Positions 11,501-23,100 of a stretch of 64,000 nucleotides of DNA are shown here, piece by piece. Every line of letters starts with the position of its first letter. The first letter of the stretch is position 1. The stretch lies in contig NC_057768.1 of the NCBI RefSeq assembly GCF_010389155.1, positions 22,639,966 to 22,703,965 on the forward strand. The letters are read 5' to 3'. Made by a program: the position numbers and the translations under genes. Origin of the DNA: Erigeron canadensis. Lineage: Eukaryota > Streptophyta > Magnoliopsida > Asterales > Asteraceae. Under the pieces are notes generated by a model. It made no database searches, was not told where the DNA came from, and saw only the letters and a list, made by a program, of their open reading frames with translations.

Positions 11501-14500
11501 AGCATGAGGTAACTATTGATTTTTAATGGATCATATAATTGATCGTATGATCACAAAAAATGAATATAGCTAAAAAAAAGGGATCAAATAGAACAGATTG
11601 ATTGAAAGTCGACTAAAATGGTACTTTTAATGCATACACTGGATGGCTTTTACGCAAAGAGCCAATTTAATATCGTAGTGATATAGTTTCCTAGTCGTTA
11701 CTAATTACTTATAAAATACTACTTTCAACACGGACAAACCCTTTCCAGATCTATCCAATGTGACCCGATCCGTAGATAATCACCCATTTTGACCATTACC
11801 AACACACTCTACCCACACATTTCACCCCATTTACTATGCAGACATGATTGTAAAAAAGTGAAGTTTAGATGAAGAATCACATACCACTGTTTGACTAATT
11901 AAAGGCTGTGAGAGGTGATGAACAATCTTGGGCGCAAATGCAAGCGGATTTCGTGATTCTATTTGTTGACGTGTCTCGAGAACTGTTTGTTCAAATTCAG
12001 GTCTGTTAAAGCACCCTTGGCAAGAACAAGGGCCGGCACAATAGATTCCAGCAGCAAAGCAGTCACAATAGCTGCAGAGAAACGGGTTGTTAACCCTAAT
12101 TTGATAGCCATACTATGTAATGCAAAAAACTTAGATCAAGTGATCAACTTACAGTTTCAAACACTTGGTCTTCTTACAACTGCACCGTTTGCAACCATCA
12201 CCTGTGTTCTCTGACTTCTTTCTGAAACAGTTAGACAAACATGTAAGCATATTGTTAGCAACAGCAAGCTTACTACATACACTAGTTGGAAAATGGTAGA
12301 TATGTAATGAAAACAAAGAGATACAGAATAAATTTACTTCAAAATGGGTCATTTTAAGTTTATATTATATCTTTAACATTTGGCTGTTCAATAGCCAATT
12401 CCATTTTGGTTCATGTTCTTGACATTCTTAACAGCTCATCATGTCTCATTAGTCGTTACTCCCTTCTGTGGTATGTAAATGAAATTTTTCTTGCTTTCAA
12501 ACATTTTGGTTCATTGCCAATTAGAGTAACTTTTCAATTAACCCATTTGAGTTAAAACACAAGTTAAATAGACCTAAATAGTTTAATTTTTTAATACAAA
12601 AGATTTGCAAATAGTATCGATAAAACCAGACTATGGCTTATTTTCCCGATGAAGCTGATCCTAAACCTGCGCTCGAGAGTTAGCTCTCTGCCCTATTCCT
12701 ACACCTGATCTGTTTACCTACTTTAATGCTCACACGCCCCTTTATCAAATAGTACACTAAAATATGTTTGGCTGTTCAATAGCCAATTCCATTTCAGTTC
12801 CTTTTCTTGACACTCATAACAGCCCATCTCTATCTCAGCAGTCTTTCCTCCCATATATTGGTATGTAAACAGAAAATTTCTTGCTTTCAAACCATTTGAG
12901 TTCATTGCCATTTAGCGTAAATTTTCATTTCTCCCGTTTGAGTTAAACACAAGTTGAATAGACCCATCTCTAAGTATATGGGCCGGATTTGCCATCTCTA
13001 TATACTACACATGTCAAATTATCTAGCCAGGTGCGTTGACAACCTTTGTTTGTCTGATATTTTTTGACATTAATTAATACTGTAAGTAGATAAATATGAC
13101 TACAAAACCAACCATCTTGAACCCTCTAATGTACACTACACATGTATTTTTCATAAGTATTGTGCACTATATAATCAGTCCAAAAAAATGAACATTTACC
13201 GTTTCTTTTTAGGTCTTGATCTTTCTAACTCATCAACTCTTTCAGCTTGTTCAGAATTCAAGCTTCCCTGATCAATATAGTTTTGATATTCACTCATCTT
13301 CGTAGATTTTGCATCACTGAAAAGAGTTTCATTACATTCCTCACTTCTGACAGAAACATTCTCTACTAACTTTCTATCTGATGAAACTGACAGGCATTGC
13401 GTGCTATCTTGAGAATTAACAGATATCGACTTTTTTCCTCCATGAACCGAATAGATCAAAGGCTTGGGGTTAACAATGCTATTCAAGTGCAAGCCTATAC
13501 CTGAGGGCTTGCAAACAGGTAGACTAGAATTCCTAACACCTTGAACCAAAGAAGACTCTGGACTGCCTGAGTTGGCGGCAGGAGTTAATGGAGCTAGGGA
13601 ACTAGGGCAATTTTCTATAACTTCCTCATGAGCTTCCCCAAATTGAAGGCGTCTTCGCTTGCTGAGCTGACTTTGACCAACCTGCAGTGAGTGTTGCAAT
13701 CATTGTAATTTCAGATAACAACACATTAATATAGACTTTACTAAATGTTATGCAAGGGATAGGAAAAGACGCAAGACATAAATTGAACCATATCTTTATT
13801 TCTTTACTTGAATTATGATTAATTACTGTACAAGAAAACACTGGCTCTACCTCTACGTCCTTTAACTCTGTTCTTTTCATTTATAATATTCAAATATTCA
13901 ATAATGGAAGGATTAAGAGTCAAAGCCGATGGCCAACTTAAAAGTGTCTCCAATCAGTATAATGTGTGTAATCCTAGAAAGAAAGAATTTGTATCTATAT
14001 AAATGCGTGTGTGAAAGAAAAATGCCACTAACAGTACTGACATGTACCAAAGCCTATAGGTTATTCATTATTATTGCATTTGCATAAAGTGTGAGTTCAA
14101 CTGAAGTTTGCTAAATTAAACAATCTTTCTAAGGTAACTAAAAAATAAAAATATATCTTTCCCAATTAAACAGAAACTTCAGTCATGTTATTTGAACCAG
14201 AACTTACTAAATTTGATAAAGACTGGGGATGAAATTTCAGACTTTGTAAACATAGGTTCAATCAAGTTACATATGTTTGCACTTTGCAGATATATGTTTA
14301 AACACGGCTTCAGCTATACATATTATTAGAAAGAAGAGACCAATTCTTTCGCAACTCCGTAATCTACATATCAAAGAAAAGGTTATATTTACTGAAACAA
14401 CCATCGACATACAATTAATATTGCTGGCAGGCAATTCATAAGTTATTTCGAGCAAAGCAAGTAATATGAATATAAGTATGTATTTTAGGACATAATCATC

Positions 14501-16409
14501 TCTTACAAAACAAAAATGCACAAGTAATCTGAAATACAAATCAAGGTAATCATATGAAACCTACCTGAGAGACTTGCTGGTCATATTGTTGAACAGGAAT
14601 ATGATCCCCAGATACATTTGACTCAAGATTGTGGCAAATATTAGATTGCAGGAAACCCCGGGTTTTTTCATCCTCTACAACAGGCTTGGGGCAGGAACGT
14701 AAACTCACACCATGGTCCTGTTCTGCCAACATGCTGCTTTCTACAGATCCCTCTGGGTGCATTGAATCATTCGCATTAAATTGAGCATCTTTTAAAATGT
14801 CCACACTTGAATCTTGCAAGGCTGTGAGATTGGAATTGATCATGATATTGACTGTATCATCTTGTTGGAATAACTCTGAGTCTGATGATAAACGACATTG
14901 GGAGCTGAAGATAATTCAAAACAAGCCATTAGTCATCAAGGTCATACGGAAAGGTGGAAAACAATATGCAGTCTTGGCAATACAAGCAGTTTTGGCAACC
15001 GACTTTAGAAGGAAACGGGTTGGTTCTGCAAATCAAAACCTAATGAAAAGGGTTGGCCGGCAAACATTTTTTGTCATCATTTTATAACCAGCTAATGTGT
15101 TTAATATGGTTACAAAAATGATGTTACAGCAATAATAAACTAGGGGACTGCAAGTAGTAACTAAAAGAGCTACAATTTCAGTCTGTTTCTTCACCAATTC
15201 CTTTAAGCTAAACGCTTTTATTTACGTATTTCCCAAATGTTCTGAAACAAGCCATTTGAAATAAATCATAAAGCAAACCGACCAAATACAAGTAAATGTG
15301 TCAAAAGTGGCGCCTATAATAAAATGTATTTGATTAACAACCAAAAGAGATTGGACCTTTTCAAATCAGTAGATTGTCGATGCGTATTGATACGAGGTGA
15401 TGTGAACACGAGGGGAGGAGACGTAAGCCCAGGTAAAACTTGTAAAACAGACGTCCCCTTGACAGGCTTTATAGGAGATAGACTGTTTATGTAATTAAAG
15501 ATAGAAGACTCCTGAAATGAGCAGAGTATAAATAAATCGTATTAACAAAACTAGAGCAATACAAATGTTTAAAAGCATATATCGTGTAATATCACTCTAG
15601 TGTTCGCAGTTAGCAACCAAAGTTCAATCTTCACGATAAGTCCAACAAATAATCGCATCAAGATATTTACAGAAACACACTTATAATCCAAATTCACTCA
15701 AGAGGTTAACAGCAAGCAAGTTCACCCACATTACATGAAACTCGGGGTTGCATATTTCAAAGGTGCGACTTCTCGAAAATACATTCAATATAAGCCCCTT
15801 CAATCGTGTTTTACGGCGTGTTTGATATTTGCTTACTTGAAAGTGCATATACCTTGTACAAATAAGTCCATAAGCAATTTTTTCGGGCAGAAACAAACAT
15901 AAAACAGCAATAATCATAAGACTCTAATTCAGCATGAACTGAGCAAATAAGCAGGTGCTTAGTTTTTCTTTCAAACACTCGAAAAACGCTTATTGCGTCT
16001 TTACGATATACGAACCTCGATATATCCAATTCCAAACACAACACCACTAATCCAATATTACAAAACAAATCACTTGAAGATAAAATAAACAAATTAACAT
16101 AAAATGTAAATTTAATTTAATATAAATATATAATAAAAACCACAATTGCATTTACCCTAATCAACTTCAATATTCACACTAAAACCAAATGTAATTACAA
16201 TTCTATTTAAAATTAACAAAATAAAAATAAATAAATAAAAAACATTTCTAGAAACTAAATTCAGACAGACACAAACTTCAAATTACAAATACATAAATTA
16301 TATATATATATATAATAGTGGTGGAGATTACTTGGAAAGAAACAGTAGATTGTGGTGAAGATATGGAAGCGATTATTGATTTAATACTTGATTTTTTAGG
16401 GGATTCCAT
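8573..16409 (-). CDS. TSO1-like CXC (CRC-domain) DNA-binding protein, CPP family
   Basis: Eleven exons (transcription order): 16332-16409, 15357-15511, 14948-15025, 14565-14904, 13200-13681, 12153-12221, 11885-12071, 11346-11441, 11193-11259, 9571-9736, 8573-9158. They total 2304 bp, giving 767 aa plus stop, with all joins in phase. The N-terminal motif [17 protein letters not shown] lies at about residues 29-45. The CRC domain is at about 386-517: first half [20 protein letters not shown], linker with RNPLAFAPK, second half [19 protein letters not shown]. The C-terminal motif [16 protein letters not shown] is also present. The family (TSO1, SOL1/TCX) binds CHR-like TTTGAA sites in the nucleus, regulating cell-cycle and floral genes and joining DREAM-type complexes. 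Exon 3 (78 bp) is the least certain; skipping it keeps frame and gives 741 aa. The size matches full-length TSO1-like proteins. The specific orthologue is not assigned. Confidence 0.93.
12376..12965. repeat. Duplicated segment within an intron of the TSO1-like gene
   Basis: Two diverged direct copies, about 12376-12590 and 12763-12965, lie in the intron between exons 5 and 6. Both begin 'tttggctgttcaatagccaa' and proceed through 'cttgctttcaaac' and 'attgccatttag' type blocks to 'gagttaaa', 'acacaagtt' and 'aatagacc'. The copies start about 390 bp apart, with unrelated sequence between. They are non-coding and several substitutions and indels have accumulated. Confidence 0.8.
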
Positions 16410-18073
16410 AAATTTATTAACAGAAAACCCCAATTTTCATCCTCTAATTAATAATAATTATATTTATATTTATATTTGCTCATCGTTTTCTATACTGCCA
16501 ATTCACCCTGAAAAAAAAAATGGAAATAAAATTTGTATATGTTGGTGGTGGTGGCGGTAGAAAGTTAAAAAGTAAAAAAAATTAAAAAAATTGAAATGTG
16601 TTATTTTTCCCACTAAAAATTGGTTAAAATGAACGACATTTACGCATAAAATTTGTTAACTAATTACGAAATTGTTTTCTATTTTGTTTTGCTTTCTTTT
16701 TTTTAATAAAAATATTATATGTTGAAAATATTAATTGGGAAATGTTGGTGGAAAATATAGGGGGCGGTTTTGAAACCAACATTCTTGGGCGGGAATTTAT
16801 TAGGGTATATTTTCATTTCGTTCATCTTTGGCCCAAAACTAAAACTAAGCCCACTTTTAATATTACTTTTGATTTGATTATTTTGTTGTAATAATAATGC
16901 AAATGGAAATTTTAAAAATATGTTTTCTTTTGAAAACTATATTAAAATACTTATGTGTATGAAAAAACCAGATTAATAATATTAAAATATTATAAATGTA
17001 AGAATATATAATTTTATATAAGTATTACTTGTAAAAATTACATTGTTAAAAAGTTATATAACTTATTTTTATCTTTACTCTCTTATAAGAGAAATAACAT
17101 ATTTTTATTTTAGGTAATTTTACCTTTGAATCATCAGAAGTACCCTTGACTTTTTATGTGTTGCCCTTAATAAATTAATTTACACTCTAAACTTTTATTT
17201 TAATAATTAACACTTCAAACCCTTATCTTCTAAAAGTTTCTAATATCACAATTACATCAATCTACACTACTTGACACCGCCACCACCACCTATAGTCCCA
17301 TCACCGACACCATTAGACTGTTTTCCCCACCACCGTCGCCGCATTACGCGGGTAACATGCTCGTTTATGTGAAAGACTTGTGTATTTGTTTGGGATTTTG
17401 GGTTATCATTTGTTTGTTAGATTGTTAAGATCTTGTTGAATGTGTCAATGATATAAGATAAATGCAAATACTTTAAAAAAAAAAATAGATAAATGCAAAT
17501 ATATATGGATGAAAGAGACTCATCGTAAGTGAAAATTATTAGATGCCCAAATTTCATTTTAGTTCGTCCTAGTCTCCTAGTTGAAAGTTGTTTGGAACCC
17601 ATCACAACTATGCAAAATTTGTACACGAGTAAGGAACTTTCGATGAACAAATGCGAATGAGAGTGTAAGCCTCGCCCCATCTCGTTATATTTAATTTCGT
17701 TACATTTAATTTGTAATTGCGAATATTGTACTCCTTTACTATCGCATGAAACATAATTAGGGGGAGGGAGCCGAGGGTTCAACCCTCCCATTTCCTTCAA
17801 ATACCCAATCAAATTACTCTACCTCATTTCAACCCTCTAACCTTTTTTCCAACCTTTTTCAACCTTTTTTTCGTGGTAACCGAAATTCCCAACCTTTTTT
17901 TTAAATTTTCATAATTTATCTTTAACATTATAAACTTTGCATAATTAACCCTTTTAATTATAACTAACCAAATATATAAATAAAACACATACCTTTCATT
18001 TAGCGATTAAAAATTTAAACATACAAAACATAAAATAAAATAAAAACACATACACTTTATTACGGAAAAAAAA
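16410..18073. other. Upstream region of the TSO1-like gene; AT-rich, no gene
   Basis: Immediately upstream of the TSO1-like start codon (minus strand) and so expected to hold its promoter and 5' UTR; I cannot identify defined elements. A G+C-richer patch at 17275-17350 has CACCGCCACC repeats. At 17760-17790, 'gggagggagccgagggttcaaccctccc' forms a short hairpin and may be near an end of the decayed Harbinger element that follows, but no matching inverted end was found. Confidence 0.5.
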
Positions 18074-19308
18074 CTACATAAATAACTCGGCAATCGATGT
18101 TGGTTGAGCCGTCGGGTCGTCGAGATGAGATAAATTTAGTCTCCCAACGTGCTCTGTAAGATCATATCGAAGACGATGATGAACCTCTTCATGTTCTATT
18201 TCATCTACTGCATCGTGGTTATAAACCACTTGAACTCCCGTATCCATACAACGAACCGGTGACATTGCTCTTCCATCATCCTTTAGAATCATGTTGTGCA
18301 ATATAATACACACGTGCACGATGTTAGTAATCTTGTCGACTGTCATCGCTCGCATTGGCCGACTCAAAATCCCCCATTTTCTTTTCAAAACACCAAACGC
18401 TCGCTCTACATCCTTTCTTGCCGATTCTTGTACTTTCTTGAACTTCTTGTCATTTGGTTCAGTCAGATATGGCATTGCCTTGACATGAGTCTCCCACCTA
18501 GGATAGATTCCATCGGTAACATAGTAGCCCCGTTTGTAACGACGGCCCTCATATACAATGTCGATTGATTCAAGATATTGATATCGTTGAGCGACCCTAG
18601 AGGACCAAAAAAAGCATGCCAAATCCACAAGTCTTGTGAAGCAACGGCTTCAAGCGTAACCATGGGGTATGGATGATCACCTCTCTTGTATTGTCCCTTC
18701 AACGCTTTAGGACAAGTTCTCCAAACAAAATGCGTACAATCAAGACTTCCTAGCATTCCCGGAATCTTGTGTCTCCGTTCATGCGCTTTTTACAACCGGG
18801 CAACATCATGAGTCTACGTAATTACTCGTCACGATATTACTCGATGACCGCGCTGCAAAAATGATCAAGGCTTTCGCGAGAAGTTCTCCCTGCCATGCAC
18901 AAGTAGTCATCAAAGTTATCCGGAGGGTTGCTCGTTCCGAGTTGTTCCACCACGAATGTGCATTTTTGTATGGCAGCTAAACTTTTTCTCCTCGACCGAT
19001 CTACACGCTTTTGAAAGTAAACCAAACGTTGCTCAATATCACTAACAATCTTTAAAAACAACCTTTGACTCATTTGAAATCTTTCACGAAACCAAACCGG
19101 GCCAAACTTTGGGTTTTCAACAAAGTAGTCACGCATAAGCGTTTCGTGAGCTAGTCGTGTCGTCTTCAACCGCATCAAAAACACTTTGCAAAAAAAGTAG
19201 GCTACTACCCGTTGATAAATTTGGAAACGACAAAGGAATTGAAAATTCCGAAGCCGAAGAAATCTCTTCGGACGACGATGATGAAGATGAAGAAGATAAT
19301 GGATCCAT
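18074..19308 (-). pseudogene. PIF/Harbinger transposase (HARBI1-like nuclease) pseudogene
   Basis: Minus-strand fragments in shifting frames cover most of a plant HARBI1-like DDE nuclease. The likely start at 19308 begins MDPL followed by a serine run. A segment with HETLMRDYF and [14 protein letters not shown] follows. Next are GSLDCTHFVW (first catalytic Asp), [13 protein letters not shown] and NDINILNQS (second Asp), then [24 protein letters not shown] (catalytic Glu) and IILHNMI. It ends at 18074. At least three breaks are visible: in a T-run near 19200, around 18760-18840 (stops and frame changes) and around 18560-18620. The DDE residues survive, but the ORF cannot be translated. No Myb-like second Harbinger ORF and no clear terminal inverted repeats were found. 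Confidence 0.88.
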
Positions 19309-20155
19309 ATGATGAAAATATATTAATATTTGTGTTTGAATTGAGAAATATAGAGTAAAAATGGTCTTTGGTTGTGTTTTGGTATAATAGGTTCGGTCCT
19401 ATTTATACAATTTTTTTTAAAAAAAACTTTCCCAGACTTGTCACCTTTAGTCCTTGGAGTGTCTAAGTTTACACCTGTGGTCCTCCAACGGTCACATGAG
19501 CATTTGAAATAGTTACATTTTTGGTCCCTGCCTTCTCCAACTCGCAACGAGAATAGTATTCGCCCACCCCAGCTCCCTGGCATCTCCCTTCCATGGCATC
19601 CGAAGCTCACTGAGCTCTCTCCTTCTCGCCACCAGCTCCCTTTCGTCTCCCTCCCCCTTAGAAAATGCATGTGCACCACCTTCCTACGTTTTATTATCAC
19701 ATTTTACGCATTTTGCCACATATACATAAACTTTCCTTCTATTACCAACACATGTTTTGTTCACAAACAATTGATCAATTGACCCATTTTGCTACCGCTA
19801 TCACAACTCCGCAACATGGGCAAATAACATTTATAGATGTGTAAAGAAGCCCAATCTGATACAAGGAATCCGTTTGGATTACAGAGAGAATGAAGACAAA
19901 CTAATACAAGACATAACCATTTTTGTTCAGCAAAATCCAGATTTAACTTTTCAACATGATAAAATGATTAAAAAAATTCATCTTCAGTTGGCCAAAAATC
20001 AAGTTTTACAAAGGAGTCATAACACAACTAGGTGGCTAAATTGCATTTCCGGTACGTTTTGCATACCTTGGAAGTTCTAACCACATGATTTGTACCACAT
20101 ATCAAACTCAATATCGAAAGGAACACTACATTTGAGATCCGTATGTTCTTCAAAT
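19309..20155. other. Intergenic between Harbinger remnant and membrane-protein gene
   Basis: No gene is supported. 19436-19700 is less AT-rich, with phrases such as 'cctttagtccttggagtgt' and 'tttggtccctgcc' that are common in plant dispersed repeats. 19840-20080 contains a short plus-strand frame without recognisable features. The right part should include the 3' UTR of the minus-strand gene ending at 20156. Confidence 0.45.
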
Positions 20156-23100
20156 TCATTTCAACTTAGATTTTTTTGAGCTTTTAAGAGGTTTTGCGAC
20201 AGGACGGGGCGGAGGTTTTGCAGCAGCTTTCTGGAAATTATACTTGACGGAAGAGAAGGCACAAAGGACGGCAATTAGCATGGTTGGGTACACATAAACT
20301 GATCTTGTGGGATCAGTGTTTACCGGCTTTCCAAGAAGCCCCTCCTTAACGAGTCCCCATACAATTAGAAGAGTTCCAAACATGCTCATTCTTTGTGGTT
20401 TTAGTAAACCGATAAACGCCCCTGCTACAGAGAAGTAGCTTCCTGCAAGAACCTGGAAAGAAAGTAGTTATATTAGTGGCTACTTATGAACCAATTGTTA
20501 GAGCATTAGGTATGGATGCAGAATGCAAAACCAATTCAACGCTACATTAGCTTTCATCATTTCATCATGTTTTGGCCGTTATGGACGCAGAACCACCCAG
20601 GATGCAGAACGTATTTTTTATTTAAATTATCACATTTTTTTCAACTATGTTTTATTAAATAATATATTAATAAAAGTATAATACTAATATATATAACGAA
20701 ACATTAATAATAAAAAAGTGTATGTAAAAGTATATAAAATGACACCTATATAAATTTTTATGTACACTCTTCGGAATATTTATGACGCCTAGATAAGCTT
20801 TTATGTACATATCTATATCTATACTACATTATAAAACATTTACTCCCTTTATTTTTTCAACTTTAAGTAGTTGAAAACCCCAAAATACCTCTATCACTTA
20901 TTCATAATACCCTTCGAAGAAATTATAAAAATTATATGGGAGTTTTTAAAATTTCATACTCTTTCATTAGAGATGTCATTCGATATACTTTCGACGAATT
21001 TTTTAATCCGTGGGCGGAGCCCGTACGGCTAAGGCATTTGGCTATCACACTCTATGACCTATCACCTCCTATGAACTATCACACTCTATACCTATCACCC
21101 ATACCATCTCACCGCCGCAACGTGCGGGTACTTTCTCTCGTATATGTATTAAATAAATTTATCTATCTTTTAAAAAAAGAATAAGTCGAAGGGTAAGAAA
21201 TTAACATAAAGTTATGCTATAAAACATGTCATAAAATTAGAATGCCATCAAATGATTTAACTCTATCCTCTATATTCCTTCTAGTGTAATCTAAATTTCG
21301 ATTGTTTAAATTCTTATCTTTTACCTCAAAGGAAATTATGGTAATCTATTTTATGGAATAAAGACTCATCAATCCATCATCCTATATTAAATAAACATCA
21401 TGCTATATAAATAAATAATAACCCATGTGCACCGAATTTATATTTCACAAAAGTCCAAGAAGAAATTTGAACGCCGAGCATCGGCATATTCATGAAGAAC
21501 CCCGATCAAGAATTCCGCATAGAATGGGAAGTTATGGAAAAGTGGACGCTGTCGGCTGCCAAGTCATTATTTGGGGTCGGCATCAAGAGACCATACCCCA
21601 TGCTCTTTTGACCCAAGAAGAATTGGATCGAGGAATCATAAAAATGAGCAAAAAGGTTTACATACAAAACCTTTGTCAAAGAAAATTAGAGATGGTGATT
21701 TCAACCCATTGGCTATCAATGAGTCAGGTTAGGTTCTCCTATATCTCAAAGGGGTTAAATAAAAATTTCTCAAGAAAAGAAACATATCAACGAGGTCAAA
21801 AGTTGAACAAAAAACTATATATTTATGAATTGAATACTCAATTATCATACTAATATTGTTTTGTAAATACTCGAGTAATTAACACATTAATTTTTTTTTT
21901 AAACGAAAAATCAAAACCACAATTAACACATAAGTATGGAAACGACAATTATATTAAAATTATGAAACTATAGTAAGATGCAAGAATAGACAAACACTAC
22001 GCACTCTACCACATAATAAAGCATTTGGGCTAAAATCTTAAATTCTGAATTTTTTTAAGAACAAGGGATATTACTACAATACCCTCGCTAAAAAATGAAA
22101 AAAATTTAGTCAAATTTTTTCATCCTTAAATATTTTAACAACAAATAAGAAACACAATCTAGATATACCCGTGTGTAACATAGCCAAAAGCCATTAAACA
22201 AAACTTTTTCCTTTGCATCTTGATCACTTTTACTTTTCTGTTATTTTGTAACCTACGACCATCACTCCTAGCTGCATGTACTAACTGAAATCTTTGTATT
22301 TTATTATTAAATTTGGTGTACACTTGAGTTTGAATTTTTTTTCAGAAACCATCAATCACCATGCATTTTACACGTACTTTTCTAGTAATATATTTAAGTA
22401 AACAAGACACAACAAGTTTGATTATTTGCAGGTCATACCTATTCTGTCCCTTTTCAGCCATATTATAAGTGACCAATTTCAACTCAGACCAGTTTTCACC
22501 CCATATACTTCGCAACCATCTTGTCATCTTAAAGAAACATTTGCGCAAAACGCCATAACGGGGAAGAATGTATGAAAATACAAAGATCATAATGCAGAGA
22601 AAAGGTCCTTAATATCTTAGCAATAATAATTGCTCCAATGAAAATAGACAATGTTCTTATATTGGCCCCTGTCACGAATGGCCGGATCTACACTATATAA
22701 AGCTGGGTCATCTATATTATTCCGGGTATAAAATTATTTCAGATGGCATTCATGGCATGTACATATAATTGTAAGCACCTACTTTAAATTTGGACTGGGA
22801 CCTACTTTAGACTGTATCTAAGACACCTTGGAATTCAAATTAACATATTAACCATTAAGTCAGTCATGTATTATCTGAATGCGACAATAGAGATGGATAT
22901 TACTTATTTACACAGAAATGTGCTGATTAGGACCATAGTAGATATCTAGCAGGTCAAATGGGTTGAACGGTTGAAAGGGACCGAAAGTCTATGTAAATGC
23001 TTTTAAGTTACAAGTTACAAACTCTTAAACTACCTTATGCAAAAAGTTAGGCTGACATAGCTTTTCAATGTTATCTAAAACATAACTACTAAGCATATCA

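Noticed and set aside
14797..15087. 96-aa plus-strand frame
   Set aside because: It overlaps exons 3-4 of the TSO1-like gene on the opposite strand and shows no domain.
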